Below are positions 54,095-62,808 of a stretch of DNA of 64,000 bases, in pieces. How positions within the stretch are numbered: position 1 is the stretch's first letter; each line of letters begins with the position of its first letter. The position numbers and the translations under genes are program-made. This DNA comes from an uncultured Pseudodesulfovibrio sp. (lineage in GTDB: Bacteria > Desulfobacterota > Desulfovibrionia > Desulfovibrionales > Desulfovibrionaceae). Below the pieces are notes generated by a model, which was not told where the DNA came from, made no database searches, and was given only the letters and a program-made list of their open reading frames with translations. The stretch is taken from the NCBI RefSeq assembly GCF_963664965.1, contig NZ_OY761823.1, positions 754,001 to 818,000 on the forward strand, read 5' to 3'.

Positions 54095-55984
54095 CTATTT
54101 CTTGGAGTCCACGTACCAGCCGCTCGACTTGGTGAGCAGGTCCTGCACGCGGCCCACGAGGGCGTGGGGATCGGTGAGGTAGCCTTCGAGGAGCAGTGCG
54201 GATTCAAAGAGCTGGTTCGCGGCCTGCTCGATGAACGGGTCGTCGCTGTTTTTTTCGAAGATGGTGAGCATGTTGCGGACAAGCGCGTGGTCCGGGTTGA
54301 TCTCAAGCACCTTTTTGGGGATCGACGAATCCTTGGACATGACACGCATGATCTTGTCCATGGAGGACGTCACGTTCCCGTCGGGATTGGCAAGGCAGAC
54401 CGGGGAATCGGAAAGACGCTGGGATGCCTTGACCTCGGTGACGGCGTCGCCGAGCACGTCCTTGATCTTGGCGATGAGCGCGTCGAGCGTGGACTTCTGG
54501 TCGTCGGAAAGCGCTTCAGGCTTTTCCTCTTTCTCAAGGGTCTCGAACTTGTCGAGCTTTTCCATTTCCGCGTGTTCGGCGGAAACGAGGGTGCAACCGT
54601 CAAAGTCACGCAGGGCGTCCATCACGAATTCATCGATGGGTTCGTAGAGGTAGAGAACCTCAATGCCCTTCTTGCGGAACACTTCAAGGTGCGGGGATAT
54701 GGCGAGGGCCTCGCGGCTCGGGCCGTATGCGTAGTAGATTTCCTTCTGGTCTTCCTTGGCGCGGGAGATGTAGTCGGCAAAGGAGGTCAGTCCCTTGGCG
54801 TCGTCGCTGGCCGAGGAGTTGAAGCGCACGAGGTTGCCGAACTTGTCCTTGTTCAGGAAGTCCATGTAACCGGCCTTGAAGAGATTGCCGTGGATGCGCC
54901 AGAATTCGTCGTAGCGATCGGCGTTGTCCTTGGCCATTTTTTCGAGATTGCCGAGCACCTGCTTGACCAGCGTGGAGCTGATCTTGCGCATGAGGATGTT
55001 GTCCTGCAACGTCTCGCGGGAGATGTTGAGCGGCAGGTCTTCGGTGTCGACCACGCCCTTGACGAAGCCGAGGTATTCCGGGAGCAGGTCCTTGTTCTGC
55101 TTTTCGATGAGCACGCGGCGGACATAGAGGTCCAGACCGCGGTTCTCGCGTCCCATTCCGAACGGGTCGTTGTCGGATTTGGGGGTGAACATGAGTGCGT
55201 TGAACTGGACCGGCGCATCAACCGAAGTGTGCAGGGTGTCGAACGGGTCCTCGGTATCAAAGGTGAGGAACTTGTAGAATTCGGCGTACTGCTCTTCGCT
55301 GATCTGGAATTTGGGTTCGCGCCAGAGGGCGGACACCGTGTTGACGCGTTCGTCCTCGATGAAAATCGGGAAGTTGACGAAGTTGGAGTGCTTGTTGATG
55401 ACGTGCTTGATGTGCGCGGTGTTGGTGAACTGGGCGGCGAGGTCTTCCTTGATCTTGACCTCGATGCGGGTGCCGCGCGGCAGGTCTTCGTCAAGCTCCT
55501 GAAGCTTGTAGTCGGTCCGGCCGTCCGAGGTCCATGCGATGGGCTTTGAACCGGGTTCGATGGAGCGGGTAGTGACAGTGACTTCGTCGGCGATCATGTA
55601 TACGGAATAGAAACCCACGCCGAAACGGCCGATGAGTGCGTCGAGGGATTCCTTGCCTTCTTCGGCCTTGCGGGCGAGTTCTGCGGTGCCGGAGTGGGCG
55701 ATGGTGCCGATGTTCTGCATGAGCTCATCGCGGGTCATGCCAACGCCGGTGTCAGTGACGGTGATGGTGCCTGCGTCCTTGTCCGAAGTGATGTGGATCT
55801 CGAGCGGCGTGTCGTCGTCGCCTGCTTCGGCAGTGGTCTTGAAGCGGACCTTTTCCAGCGCGTCCGAGGCATTGGATACGAGTTCGCGCAGGAAGATTTC
55901 CTTGTTGGTGTAAAGAGAGTGCACCAGGATATCGAGAAGCTGGCTGACTTCGGCCTTGAATTTGTGGGTGGTCTTTTTGCCCAT
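54095..55984 (-). CDS. htpG: Molecular chaperone HtpG (Hsp90)
   Basis: A 629-residue bacterial Hsp90. The N-terminal ATPase domain has LVSNASDALEKVRF, ITVTDTGVGMTRDELM and GRFGVGFYSVYMIADEVTV. The middle domain has VEVKIK-type strands and the catalytic-loop arginine region NISRETLQDN. The C-terminal dimerisation domain ends in SSGWYVDSKK. Length is typical. The start MGKKTTHKF is set by a GGAGGA site; the frame extends 108 bases upstream without homology. It assists client-protein folding under stress. No sigma-32-type promoter was identified. Confidence 0.97.
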   Translation of the reverse strand: MGKKTTHKFKAEVSQLLDILVHSLYTNKEIFLRELVSNASDALEKVRFKTTAEAGDDDTPLEIHITSDKDAGTITVTDTGVGMTRDELMQNIGTIAHSGTAELARKAEEGKESLDALIGRFGVGFYSVYMIADEVTVTTRSIEPGSKPIAWTSDGRTDYKLQELDEDLPRGTRIEVKIKEDLAAQFTNTAHIKHVINKHSNFVNFPIFIEDERVNTVSALWREPKFQISEEQYAEFYKFLTFDTEDPFDTLHTSVDAPVQFNALMFTPKSDNDPFGMGRENRGLDLYVRRVLIEKQNKDLLPEYLGFVKGVVDTEDLPLNISRETLQDNILMRKISSTLVKQVLGNLEKMAKDNADRYDEFWRIHGNLFKAGYMDFLNKDKFGNLVRFNSSASDDAKGLTSFADYISRAKEDQKEIYYAYGPSREALAISPHLEVFRKKGIEVLYLYEPIDEFVMDALRDFDGCTLVSAEHAEMEKLDKFETLEKEEKPEALSDDQKSTLDALIAKIKDVLGDAVTEVKASQRLSDSPVCLANPDGNVTSSMDKIMRVMSKDSSIPKKVLEINPDHALVRNMLTIFEKNSDDPFIEQAANQLFESALLLEGYLTDPHALVGRVQDLLTKSSGWYVDSKK

Positions 55985-56097
55985 GATGTTTCCTCCAAAA
56001 AAAATCAAATGATATGAATGCCCGCCGGATGAACCGTGCAGTTCATCCGGCGGGACGTATGTAATCGAAAGTGGGGGATTGTTCCCGCGCACGCGGG

Positions 56098-56700
56098 TTA
56101 AGTAGATACTGATTTGATCTTGTCAAGGAGGTACTTTTCCATTTCCCGGCGATCCTTGCGTAACCGGATCATCTCGGCCTCCATGACCTTGAGCTTTTCC
56201 TTGAGAATTTCGTTTTCGGCCTTGAGCGTTTCCGTTTCTTCCATCTGTGTGGAGATGCGGAGCGCGGCCTCTTCCAGCCCCAGCTTGACTTCGGATACGT
56301 CTGCCCCGCCTTCGGACGTGTTGGCGAGCACCGAGCGGATGCCTTCGCCGACGGACTTGGCTATTTCCAGCCCGATGGAAGCGGCCATTTTCATGGCGGG
56401 CTCCATGGCGGCACTGTTGACCGGAGCCGGGACATACCCGCTTTCCGGCACGGCGTCGGCCTGTAGGGGGTATTCCTGCGAGAGCTGGTCCATGACGTCG
56501 CGGGCGGTGTGGCCTTCCTTGAGCAGTCTGGAAATGGTGGCAAAGACTTCCACTGCCTCGGGCCTGAACCGTTTCTGGCGTCCCCGGCCCACGCTCGGCA
56601 GGTGCTGTGCGAATCGGTTTTTCCAGTAATGAACCGTGGATTCAGGCAGCTCCAGTTCTCTGGCTATCTCGGCCACGGAAAGCACTTTCTTGCCGGTCAT
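56098..56700 (-). CDS. MerR-like DNA-binding protein with C-terminal coiled coil
   Basis: A 200-residue regulator. Residues about 6-70 are a MerR-type winged helix (VLSVAEIARELELPESTVHY, then WKNRFAQHLPSVGRGRQKRF). A linker of about 90 residues follows, and residues 145-195 form a coiled coil (LKAENEILKEKLKVMEAEMI) for dimerisation. No cysteine metal-binding loop is seen, so it is not a classic metal sensor. The start has a GGGGG site. It is 113 bases upstream of htpG on the same strand and could regulate it. Its own targets are unknown. Confidence 0.82.
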   Translation of the reverse strand: MTGKKVLSVAEIARELELPESTVHYWKNRFAQHLPSVGRGRQKRFRPEAVEVFATISRLLKEGHTARDVMDQLSQEYPLQADAVPESGYVPAPVNSAAMEPAMKMAASIGLEIAKSVGEGIRSVLANTSEGGADVSEVKLGLEEAALRISTQMEETETLKAENEILKEKLKVMEAEMIRLRKDRREMEKYLLDKIKSVST

Positions 56701-56996
56701 GACATTCCCCCTCGTAGTCACACTTTGTTGTTCTTCATTGGAGTACAAGAGTTTTTCGCTTATCTCAAGGAAAAATAATTCTTATCCATTTAAATTAATG
56801 GCATTTTTTATCTACAACATCCGTTGTTCCCCGATATTCTTGATTTTTTCTAGACTTTTGGCCTATGCATGACGGAACATGAGAAATTAGATATATTTGG
56901 TTGTGACATAGGTTTTGCATCGTTGTTCGAGTGCGGAAAAGCCATACTGTGCTAACAGAGTCCGATCAGAGTTACCCTCTGGCGGCAGAGAAAATA

Positions 56997-57473
56997 ATGT
57001 TGAAAATCCTGTATTCCAAGTGGTTGTACTGTGTTCTCAGGCTGGTTATCGGCGGCCTGTTTGTTTATGCCGGTATCCTGAAACTGGCGGACCCCACGGC
57101 TTTTGCCGTTTCCATTGACGGGTACGGAATGGTGACATGGCGTATGGCAAAGGTGCTTGCACATGTATTGCCCGTGATTGAGGTTGCCGCCGGAATCGGG
57201 CTGCTTCTCGACATCAAGGGTGCCATGGCGTTGATTGTCGCACAGTTGCTGATGTTTATCGGGGTGCTTTCCTATGCCATCCATATGGGACTGGATGTTG
57301 ATTGCGGATGTTTCGGTCCCGAAGCTTCTTCCGGCGGTGAGTCAGGCGGGCTCTGGCCGACCCTTATTCGGGATATTGTCATGCTTGTGGCATGTGTTCT
57401 GATGTACTGGCAACGGCGTGCAGCGGGATTTGCTCCGCGTTCGATTACGCGGATATTCCGTCCGGGATCATGA
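56997..57473 (+). CDS. DoxX/MauE-family membrane protein
   Basis: A 158-residue protein with four helices: LVIGGLFVYAGILKLADPTA (the DoxX-type opening), AHVLPVIEVAAGIGLLLDI, ALIVAQLLMFIGVLSYAIHM and IVMLVACVLMYW. The loop VDCGCFGPE carries a CxC pair, as in MauE-like proteins that work with thioredoxin-like partners in periplasmic redox folding. The start MLKILYSK is chosen from the helix onset; a GTG 66 bases upstream is possible. A strong terminator follows. No partner gene is adjacent. Confidence 0.82.
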   Translation: MLKILYSKWLYCVLRLVIGGLFVYAGILKLADPTAFAVSIDGYGMVTWRMAKVLAHVLPVIEVAAGIGLLLDIKGAMALIVAQLLMFIGVLSYAIHMGLDVDCGCFGPEASSGGESGGLWPTLIRDIVMLVACVLMYWQRRAAGFAPRSITRIFRPGS

Positions 57474-57506
57474 TCCTGGATCAGACGGAATGAAAGCTCA
57501 CAAAAA

Positions 57507-57539
57507 AGCAGGCTCGGTAGTACGACTACCGAGCCTGCT
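57507..57539. terminator. Bidirectional terminator between the DoxX-like gene and serB
   Basis: A 14-base perfect stem (AGCAGGCTCGGTAG / CTACCGAGCCTGCT, loop TACGA) with A residues before and T residues after. Confidence 0.93.
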
Positions 57540-57554
57540 TTTTTATTTACATAT

Positions 57555-57611
57555 TTCGCCGAAGGCGACATGGGATTCTCAAGGCCCTCGGCCTTGAGCC
57601 GCCGGAGGCGA
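57555..57611. repeat. Intergenic palindromic repeat, CCGCCGGAGG family
   Basis: TTCGCCGAAGGCGA, a TCAAGGCC-CTC-GGCCTTGA hairpin and GCCGCCGGAGGCGA. It matches the 35911-35969 copy at both ends, with a different but still perfectly paired middle hairpin. It lies between the terminator and the serB stop codon. Confidence 0.65.
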
Positions 57612-57651
57612 AATCACTCGACATCGCGCCAAAGGCGCTTCCATTTCTGTC

Positions 57652-58872
57652 TTACTTTTTCTGGCTGTCCAGATCGCGGTCGCTCAGGCCGATCAGGTAC
57701 AGGATGGAATCGAGTCCGAGGGTGGAGATGGCCTGTCTCGCGCCTTTCTTGACCTTGGGCTTGGCGTGGAAGGCGATGCCCAGCCCCGCGAGATTGAGCA
57801 TGGGCAGGTCGTTGGCTCCGTCGCCCACGGCGATGACCTGTTGCAGGGAAATGGATTCCTTGTCCGCGATTTTCTGGAGCAGTTCGGCCTTTTTGTCGGC
57901 GTCCACGATGTAGCCCACGGCGTTGCCGGTCAGCTTGCCGTCCTTGATTTCAAGCTCGTTGGCATACACGTAGTCGATGCCGAGTTTTTCCTTGAGAATG
58001 TTGCCGAAGTAAGTGAATCCACCGGACAGGATGGCAATGGTGTAGCCCACGCTTTTCAGCGTGGAGATGAGGCGTTCGGCCCCTTCGGACAGGGGCAGGC
58101 GGTCTGCGACTTTCTGTAGTACGGACTCATCCAGTCCTTCGAGAAGGGAGAGGCGCTTGCGAAGGCTTTGCTTGAAGTCGAGTTCGCCGCGCATGGCGGC
58201 CTCGGTGATAGCGGCGACCTGATCGCCCACACCCGCTTCCTTGGCCAGCTCGTCGATGACTTCGGCCTGAATGAGGGTGGAGTCCATGTCGAATGCGACA
58301 AGTCGGCGGTTGCGGCGGAAGATGTTGTCTTCCTGAAAGGCGATGTCTGCCATCATCTCTGCGGAGATGTCGAGAAATTTGGAGCGGATGGCACCGATGT
58401 CGTCCGGGGTGCCGCGTACGGTGAATTCGACGCAACCGCGGGCGCATTCGTAGTCGTTGCAGTCGAGCGGTTCACGACCGGAAAGGCGGTGAATGGTGTC
58501 GATGTTCAGTCCGGATTCGCTGACCACATTGGTGATGGCCGCAATCTGCTGGGCGGATATGGACCGTGCGAGCAGCGTGATGATGTGACGCTGTTTATCC
58601 GCTTCCTTGACCCAGGAGCCGTAGTCTTCCTCGGCCAGCGGGTGAAGCTTCATGGTGACGCCGAGTTCGTGGGCCCGGAAAAGCAGGTCCTTGAGCACGG
58701 GCTGTGAGTCGGACGGCAGCCGGATCAGGATGCCGAGCGTGAGAAAATTATGAATGACGACCTGACCGATATCGAGAATGTCCACCTCGAATTCGGCCAA
58801 GACATTGGTCAGCTCAGAAGTCAGTCCGGGCCGGTCTCCGCCCGTGACGTGTACCAGAATGATTTTTTCCAT
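57652..58872 (-). CDS. serB: Phosphoserine phosphatase with tandem ACT domains
   Basis: A 406-residue enzyme that makes serine from phosphoserine. Residues about 5-80 and 95-180 are two ACT-type regulatory domains (VTGGDRPGLTSELTNVLAEF; HIITLLARSISAQQIAAITN). The HAD core follows: FDMDSTLIQAE with Asp195 and Asp197, LSGGFTYFGNILKE as motif II, and VGDGANDLPMLNLAGLGIAF as motifs III/IV. This two-ACT form is longer than E. coli SerB and resembles the mycobacterial and some anaerobe enzymes, where serine controls activity. The start MEKIIL has a GGGAGAG site. Confidence 0.94.
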   Translation of the reverse strand: MEKIILVHVTGGDRPGLTSELTNVLAEFEVDILDIGQVVIHNFLTLGILIRLPSDSQPVLKDLLFRAHELGVTMKLHPLAEEDYGSWVKEADKQRHIITLLARSISAQQIAAITNVVSESGLNIDTIHRLSGREPLDCNDYECARGCVEFTVRGTPDDIGAIRSKFLDISAEMMADIAFQEDNIFRRNRRLVAFDMDSTLIQAEVIDELAKEAGVGDQVAAITEAAMRGELDFKQSLRKRLSLLEGLDESVLQKVADRLPLSEGAERLISTLKSVGYTIAILSGGFTYFGNILKEKLGIDYVYANELEIKDGKLTGNAVGYIVDADKKAELLQKIADKESISLQQVIAVGDGANDLPMLNLAGLGIAFHAKPKVKKGARQAISTLGLDSILYLIGLSDRDLDSQKK

Positions 58873-58988
58873 CGCGTTTCTCTCCCTGCGCGGTTTCGCG
58901 GACTTTCTCATAAATCGCGGCGGCAGTAAATGCGCGTATTTCAGGTGCGGGAATGCCTTGTCGGCGGATCTCTCCGACGGCCCAAGAG

Positions 58989-59118
58989 CCTTGGACTCGT
59001 CTGGCCTGGGTCTCGGGCCTTTGGCCCGTTGCGAAAGCCGCAACGCCCAAATCTGTTGTCGTGCATATTTGTCGGGAAAGGTTCTTGGGAATCTCCAAAG
59101 CTTTTTGGTGCGCTTCGC
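58989..59118. repeat. Three-hairpin intergenic repeat, copy B
   Basis: It matches 35695-35825 almost base for base from CCTTGGACTCG to CTTTTTGGTGCGCTTCGC and is 130 bases against 131. The hairpins CGGGCC-TTT-GGCCCG and CGTTGCG-AAAGC-CGCAACG are kept although their loops differ. Confidence 0.8.
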
Positions 59119-59180
59119 AGTTGTGTGGGGGTATGAAAGCTCCGTTTTATTACGGAGTAAAGCGAGGAGTTGAAAGGGTG

Positions 59181-59205
59181 GGGCACCGGCACAATGCCGG
59201 TGCCC
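59181..59205 (-). terminator. Probable terminator downstream of flavodoxin
   Basis: GGGCACCGGCA and TGCCGGTGCCC form an 11-base perfect stem with a CAA loop, 38 bases after the flavodoxin stop. The T-run is poor, so termination may be partial. Confidence 0.6.
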
Positions 59206-59242
59206 TCGTCGATGCGTCAGACGTTCAGTTCACCCTAGTTGA

Positions 59243-59745
<503 letters not shown>

Positions 59746-59959
59746 AATGTATAAAGTACCAAAGTTCTGGTTTGTCAGGAAGAAAACGGATGAGTGTGTA
59801 CAAAACGCGAGTCCACCGATCTATTCCTTTGCATGGGCAGGGAGATTGTGGACTCGTGAAGTCGTTTTGCTGGCCCTGTGGAGACAGCGCATCACAGGAC
59901 GTGACAAAGCAAGAGACATCTGTCCCTTTTACTGAGCCTTGGTGGAGTTCTGCTCCGGA

Positions 59960-60592
59960 CTAGTCGCTACCGAGGGTGATCTGGAAGGCCACTGCGTACA
60001 GATGGTCAAAGAAATCAACGTACTCAACAGGGATGTGTGGCGGCACGTTAATACGTGCAGGCGCGAAGTTGATGATTCCCCTGATGTTGGCATCGACCAG
60101 GTGGTTGGCAGCGCGCTGGGCGCGGTCCGGCGGTGTGGTGATGATGCCGATTTCAAGACCGAGTTCCGGGGCCTGCTCTTTCAGATGGGTGGGGCAGACA
60201 ATTTCCATATCTTCAAATTCACGACCGATTTTGTCGGGGTCGCAGTCGAATGCTGCTGCGATATGAAAGCCACGCCGCCCAAAGTCATGGTGACGGAGCA
60301 GGGCGGTGCCCATGTTTCCGACGCCGATAAGCGCGCATTTCCAGATCCGGTCAATGCCGAGGGATTGCTTGATGGAAGTAATAAGCTCTTGAACGTAATA
60401 ACCGACACCCCTGACACCGAATTCACCGAAGTAGGCGAGGTCTTTGCGTATCTGCGACGAATTCACCGAACAAGCGCGGGCGAGTTTTTCAGATGAGATA
60501 ACATCGTTTCCGTCGCGGAGCAGGTTTTCGAGAACCTGAATGTAAACGGCGAGGCGTCCGATGGTCGCTTTGGGGATATGTTCACTTTTCAT
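59960..60592 (-). CDS. rex: Redox-sensing transcriptional repressor Rex
   Basis: A 210-residue repressor that binds DNA when NAD is high and leaves it when NADH rises. Residues 1 to about 75 are the winged helix (ATIGRLAVYIQVLENLLRDG; NSSQIRKDLAYFGEFGVRGV). From about 84 a Rossmann domain follows, with the dinucleotide loop ALIGVGNMGTALL (GxGxxG at 90-95) and FDCDPDKIG. The C-terminal VEYVDFFDHLYAVAFQ is the domain-swapped helix. The start MKSEHIPKAT is chosen by homology; the ribosome site is weak. It follows the F0 genes beyond a terminator. Rex targets in sulfate reducers include ATP synthase and sulfate reduction genes. Confidence 0.96.
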   Translation of the reverse strand: MKSEHIPKATIGRLAVYIQVLENLLRDGNDVISSEKLARACSVNSSQIRKDLAYFGEFGVRGVGYYVQELITSIKQSLGIDRIWKCALIGVGNMGTALLRHHDFGRRGFHIAAAFDCDPDKIGREFEDMEIVCPTHLKEQAPELGLEIGIITTPPDRAQRAANHLVDANIRGIINFAPARINVPPHIPVEYVDFFDHLYAVAFQITLGSD

Positions 60593-60661
60593 AACATTTC
60601 GTCTCTTGGAACTTGTACTCCCCTTTCTGCATGTGAAATTTTTAACAAAAAGGAGGAGCAA

Positions 60662-60685
60662 AAAGGGAGGCCGAAGCCTCCCTTT
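60662..60685 (-). terminator. Terminator downstream of atpE
   Basis: AAAGGGAGGC-TTCG-GCCTCCCTTT, read on the minus strand, is a 10-base stem with a stable TTCG tetraloop and a T-run. It separates the F0 genes from rex. Confidence 0.9.
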
Positions 60686-60708
60686 GAGTAGCATTTCGTA
60701 AGTCTGAA

Positions 60709-61014
60709 CTAGACGACGAAGAGCAGGATCAGGTTAACAACCAGTGCGTAAATAGCCAGGGACTCGATGAATGCGAGGCCGAGGATCAGAGTGGTGGAAA
60801 TCTGACCGGCAGCTTCGGGGTTGCGAGCGATACCTTCAGCAGCACCCTTGACGCCCATGCCCTGACCGATGCCGCAGAGACCAGCAGCGATGCCCATGCC
60901 GATGGCAGTGGCGTATGCTTTAGCGGACATGACAGCCGGATCGCCAGCAGCGAAAGCAGCGGAAGCAACCAGAACCATAGCCAGAGTGGTGAGCAGAATC
61001 TTAGCGATTTTCAT
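60709..61014 (-). CDS. atpE: ATP synthase F0 subunit c
   Basis: A 101-residue proteolipid that forms the rotor ring. Residues 1-23 ([20 protein letters not shown]) look like a cleavable signal peptide, absent from most c subunits. The first hairpin helix carries [14 protein letters not shown] with Gln51. The loop is ARNPEAAG. The second helix has the ion-binding carboxylate Glu84 in [12 protein letters not shown], with Ser85 and Tyr89. Gln, Ser and Tyr are shared with sodium-binding rings, but Leu86 replaces the usual Thr, so the ion cannot be named. The ATG has a GGAGGA site. It is the last of four F0 genes. Confidence 0.96.
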   Translation of the reverse strand: MKIAKILLTTLAMVLVASAAFAAGDPAVMSAKAYATAIGMGIAAGLCGIGQGMGVKGAAEGIARNPEAAGQISTTLILGLAFIESLAIYALVVNLILLFVV

Positions 61015-61092
61015 TTTGAATCCTCCAAATGGAATCATTTAATATAGTTTTGGTCCAAGGACCATTTCCCCAAAATCGGATTGAGCGCGTTC

Positions 61093-61815
61093 CTAATGAG
61101 CGTGCTCGATAGCACCTTGCAGGTAGAGCATTGTCAGCATGAAGAAAATGAATGCCTGAATGGTCTTTGCAAGGATGAACAGGAAGTACATCGGCAGGGA
61201 GCCGAGGATCGGAGCAAGGAAGAACATCAGAATCAGGACGATTTCCTCACCGCGAATGTTACCGAAGAGACGAAGAGTCAGGCTGAGCGGACGTGCACAG
61301 TGAGAAATCGGCTCAAGGATGAGCATCAGGGGAGCCAGGAATCCGACCGGGCCCATGAAGTGCTTGATGTAGCCGAAGCCCCATTTCTTCATACCCACGA
61401 ACTGATAGAACACGAACACGATGATTGCCATGGCGGCAGGCGTGTTGATGTTGGCGGTGGCGGCGTCGCAACCGGGGATGAGACCCATCAGGTTCATGGT
61501 AAGGATGAAGATGAAGATGGTGCCGAGCAGCGGCATGAACTGGCGGCCTTCCTGGCCGAGGTTGGCGACAACGAAGTCTTCCAGACCACCAAAGATGGTC
61601 TCCATGACGTTCTGGAGTCCGCCGGGAACCAGCTGCAAACGGCCGCGAACGATCAGGCCGAGGGTGAAAAGAATTGCCATCGCGAGCCACATGTACAGCA
61701 CGTGGTTGATGGATTCGACACCGAGTGCGTGCTCAAGGCTCGCGCCCCAGTGGCCGATGCTTTTGATCATATCCGCGTACAACAGAGGATGCGGTAATCC
61801 GCCTGCGAAACCCAT
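61093..61815 (-). CDS. atpB: ATP synthase F0 subunit a
   Basis: A 240-residue stator subunit with five to six helices that forms the ion half-channels beside the c ring. The essential arginine lies in LSLTLRLFGNIRGEEIV, preceded by PISHCARP; LAKTIQAFIFFMLTMLYLQ is the conserved last helix. The start has a GGAGGC site. It lies between atpI and atpE on the same strand. The F1 genes are not in this window and must be elsewhere, as is usual in Desulfovibrio. Confidence 0.97.
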   Translation of the reverse strand: MGFAGGLPHPLLYADMIKSIGHWGASLEHALGVESINHVLYMWLAMAILFTLGLIVRGRLQLVPGGLQNVMETIFGGLEDFVVANLGQEGRQFMPLLGTIFIFILTMNLMGLIPGCDAATANINTPAAMAIIVFVFYQFVGMKKWGFGYIKHFMGPVGFLAPLMLILEPISHCARPLSLTLRLFGNIRGEEIVLILMFFLAPILGSLPMYFLFILAKTIQAFIFFMLTMLYLQGAIEHAH

Positions 61816-61833
61816 ATCCAGCCTCCTAAAAAA

Positions 61834-62256
61834 TTAACTGGGCCTTTTGTTCCCCATCTGGATCAGGCCTGTCACCGTGACGTTCACGACAACGGTCCCG
61901 AGTCCCGAAATCAGCCCCCAATGGGGAACACGTTCGACTCCGATCAGCCAGTAAAAGGCGAGCCCGCTCAGAGTCATCTTCACCATGAATATGACAAACA
62001 GTACAAATGGTCCGCCTCCCGGCTTGTGAGCCAAATGCTGGACAATGCGAGCAAGAGTCCAGAAGTTGGCAAGAGCAATGACTGCCCCAGCCGCGTAAGC
62101 GAGAGACCACCGGGAAAAAAGTGTTACCAGCCCGATCACTAGAGAGGTCCCCAGCGACACGTAAATCTGATTGCGAACGAGAACCCGGACGTCGGTCAAC
62201 GCGAACCCGCTCTTGACGAGCATCCGCTCAACCGTCTGATTGATCCTGTTCAGCAC
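61834..62256 (-). CDS. atpI: ATP synthase subunit I (AtpI-like)
   Basis: A 140-residue membrane protein with four helices, probably an assembly factor for the c ring. Helices are near 30-48, 52-70, 82-103 and 113-132 (YVSLGTSLVIGLVTLFSRWS, LAYAAGAVIALANFWTLARI). It starts with GTG, with a GGAG site 6 bases upstream, inside the end of the previous gene (29-base overlap). Position directly before atpB supports the call. Sequence alone is weakly conserved in this family. Confidence 0.85.
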   Translation of the reverse strand: MLNRINQTVERMLVKSGFALTDVRVLVRNQIYVSLGTSLVIGLVTLFSRWSLAYAAGAVIALANFWTLARIVQHLAHKPGGGPFVLFVIFMVKMTLSGLAFYWLIGVERVPHWGLISGLGTVVVNVTVTGLIQMGNKRPS

Positions 62257-62530
62257 TCTCTTCTCCGTCCTGTTTCAAAGAACCGTGTTGCTTCTTGGCT
62301 TCTTCCCGTCTCTGGAGTTTTCTGAAGTCTTCAATAACCATCTTGAACCCGGCAACGATCCCCAAAAAGAAGAAGATCATTATGAGCCAGGGCTTGGTTC
62401 CGAAGTAGTCGTCCAGAAAATACCCGAAAGTCAGCCCGACGACAGTGGCGGACACAATGTGCAGCCCCATCGTACTGGCGGTGCCCCCGACCTGTACGAT
62501 ATTCGTCCATTTGCCGTCTTTAAAGAACAT
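62228..62530 (-). CDS. AtpZ/AtpI-family F0 accessory protein
   Basis: A 100-residue protein with two helices, TMGLHIVSATVVGLTFGYFL and PWLIMIFFFLGIVAGFKMVI, and a charged tail (RKLQRREEAKKQHGS). The hairpin with DDYFGTKPW between helices is typical of AtpZ, an F0-linked protein proposed in Bacillus-type systems to help magnesium or calcium movement or assembly. The start MFFKDGKW is chosen for its AGGGTG site; a GTG 27 bases upstream is possible. It is the first F0 gene of the operon. Confidence 0.85.
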   Translation of the reverse strand: MFFKDGKWTNIVQVGGTASTMGLHIVSATVVGLTFGYFLDDYFGTKPWLIMIFFFLGIVAGFKMVIEDFRKLQRREEAKKQHGSLKQDGEESAEQDQSDG

Positions 62531-62766
62531 GTTCGCACCCTGTGATGTTGTTTTCACGACATGCCCGGAAGGCCTTTCAGCTTAAAAAGCTATTCGTGCA
62601 ATCATTCACAAGTTGTGGATGAGTAGCACACCGCGCCTTTTCCCGTCAATGCGTTTTTCCTGAAAACAACTCCTTTTTTCCAAAAGTTTTATTCGTGTCC
62701 ATCTCTTGTTTAAATCCCGTTATAATCAGAACTTAGAGCAAAGTGAAGAGGCGTCGCCCAGAAAAA

Positions 62767-62786
62767 GGGAGACGTATTCGCCTCCC
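62767..62786 (-). terminator. Terminator downstream of the zinc-ribbon protein gene
   Basis: GGGAGGCG and CGTCTCCC (one G-U pair) form an 8-base stem with an AATA loop, followed by five T residues on the minus strand. It lies 22 bases after the stop codon and ahead of the F0 operon. Confidence 0.82.
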
Positions 62787-62808
62787 TTGAATTCGTTTGC
62801 CTGCGGGC

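Larger units (their letters stand above)
58873..59242. other. Repeat-bearing intergenic region between serB and flavodoxin
   Basis: No gene is supported in these 370 bases. Most of it is the three-hairpin repeat copy B, followed by the terminator-like hairpin at 59181-59205. Confidence 0.65.

Noticed and set aside
54032..55549. Long open frame on the plus strand opposite htpG
   Set aside because: The translation is a Val/Leu/Gly-rich shadow with no family motifs, while htpG on the minus strand is unambiguous.
62600..62620. TTCACAAGTTGTGG as a possible Rex site near the F0 operon
   Set aside because: The half-sites are in the opposite orientation and spacing from the Rex consensus TTGTGAA-N4-TTCACAA.
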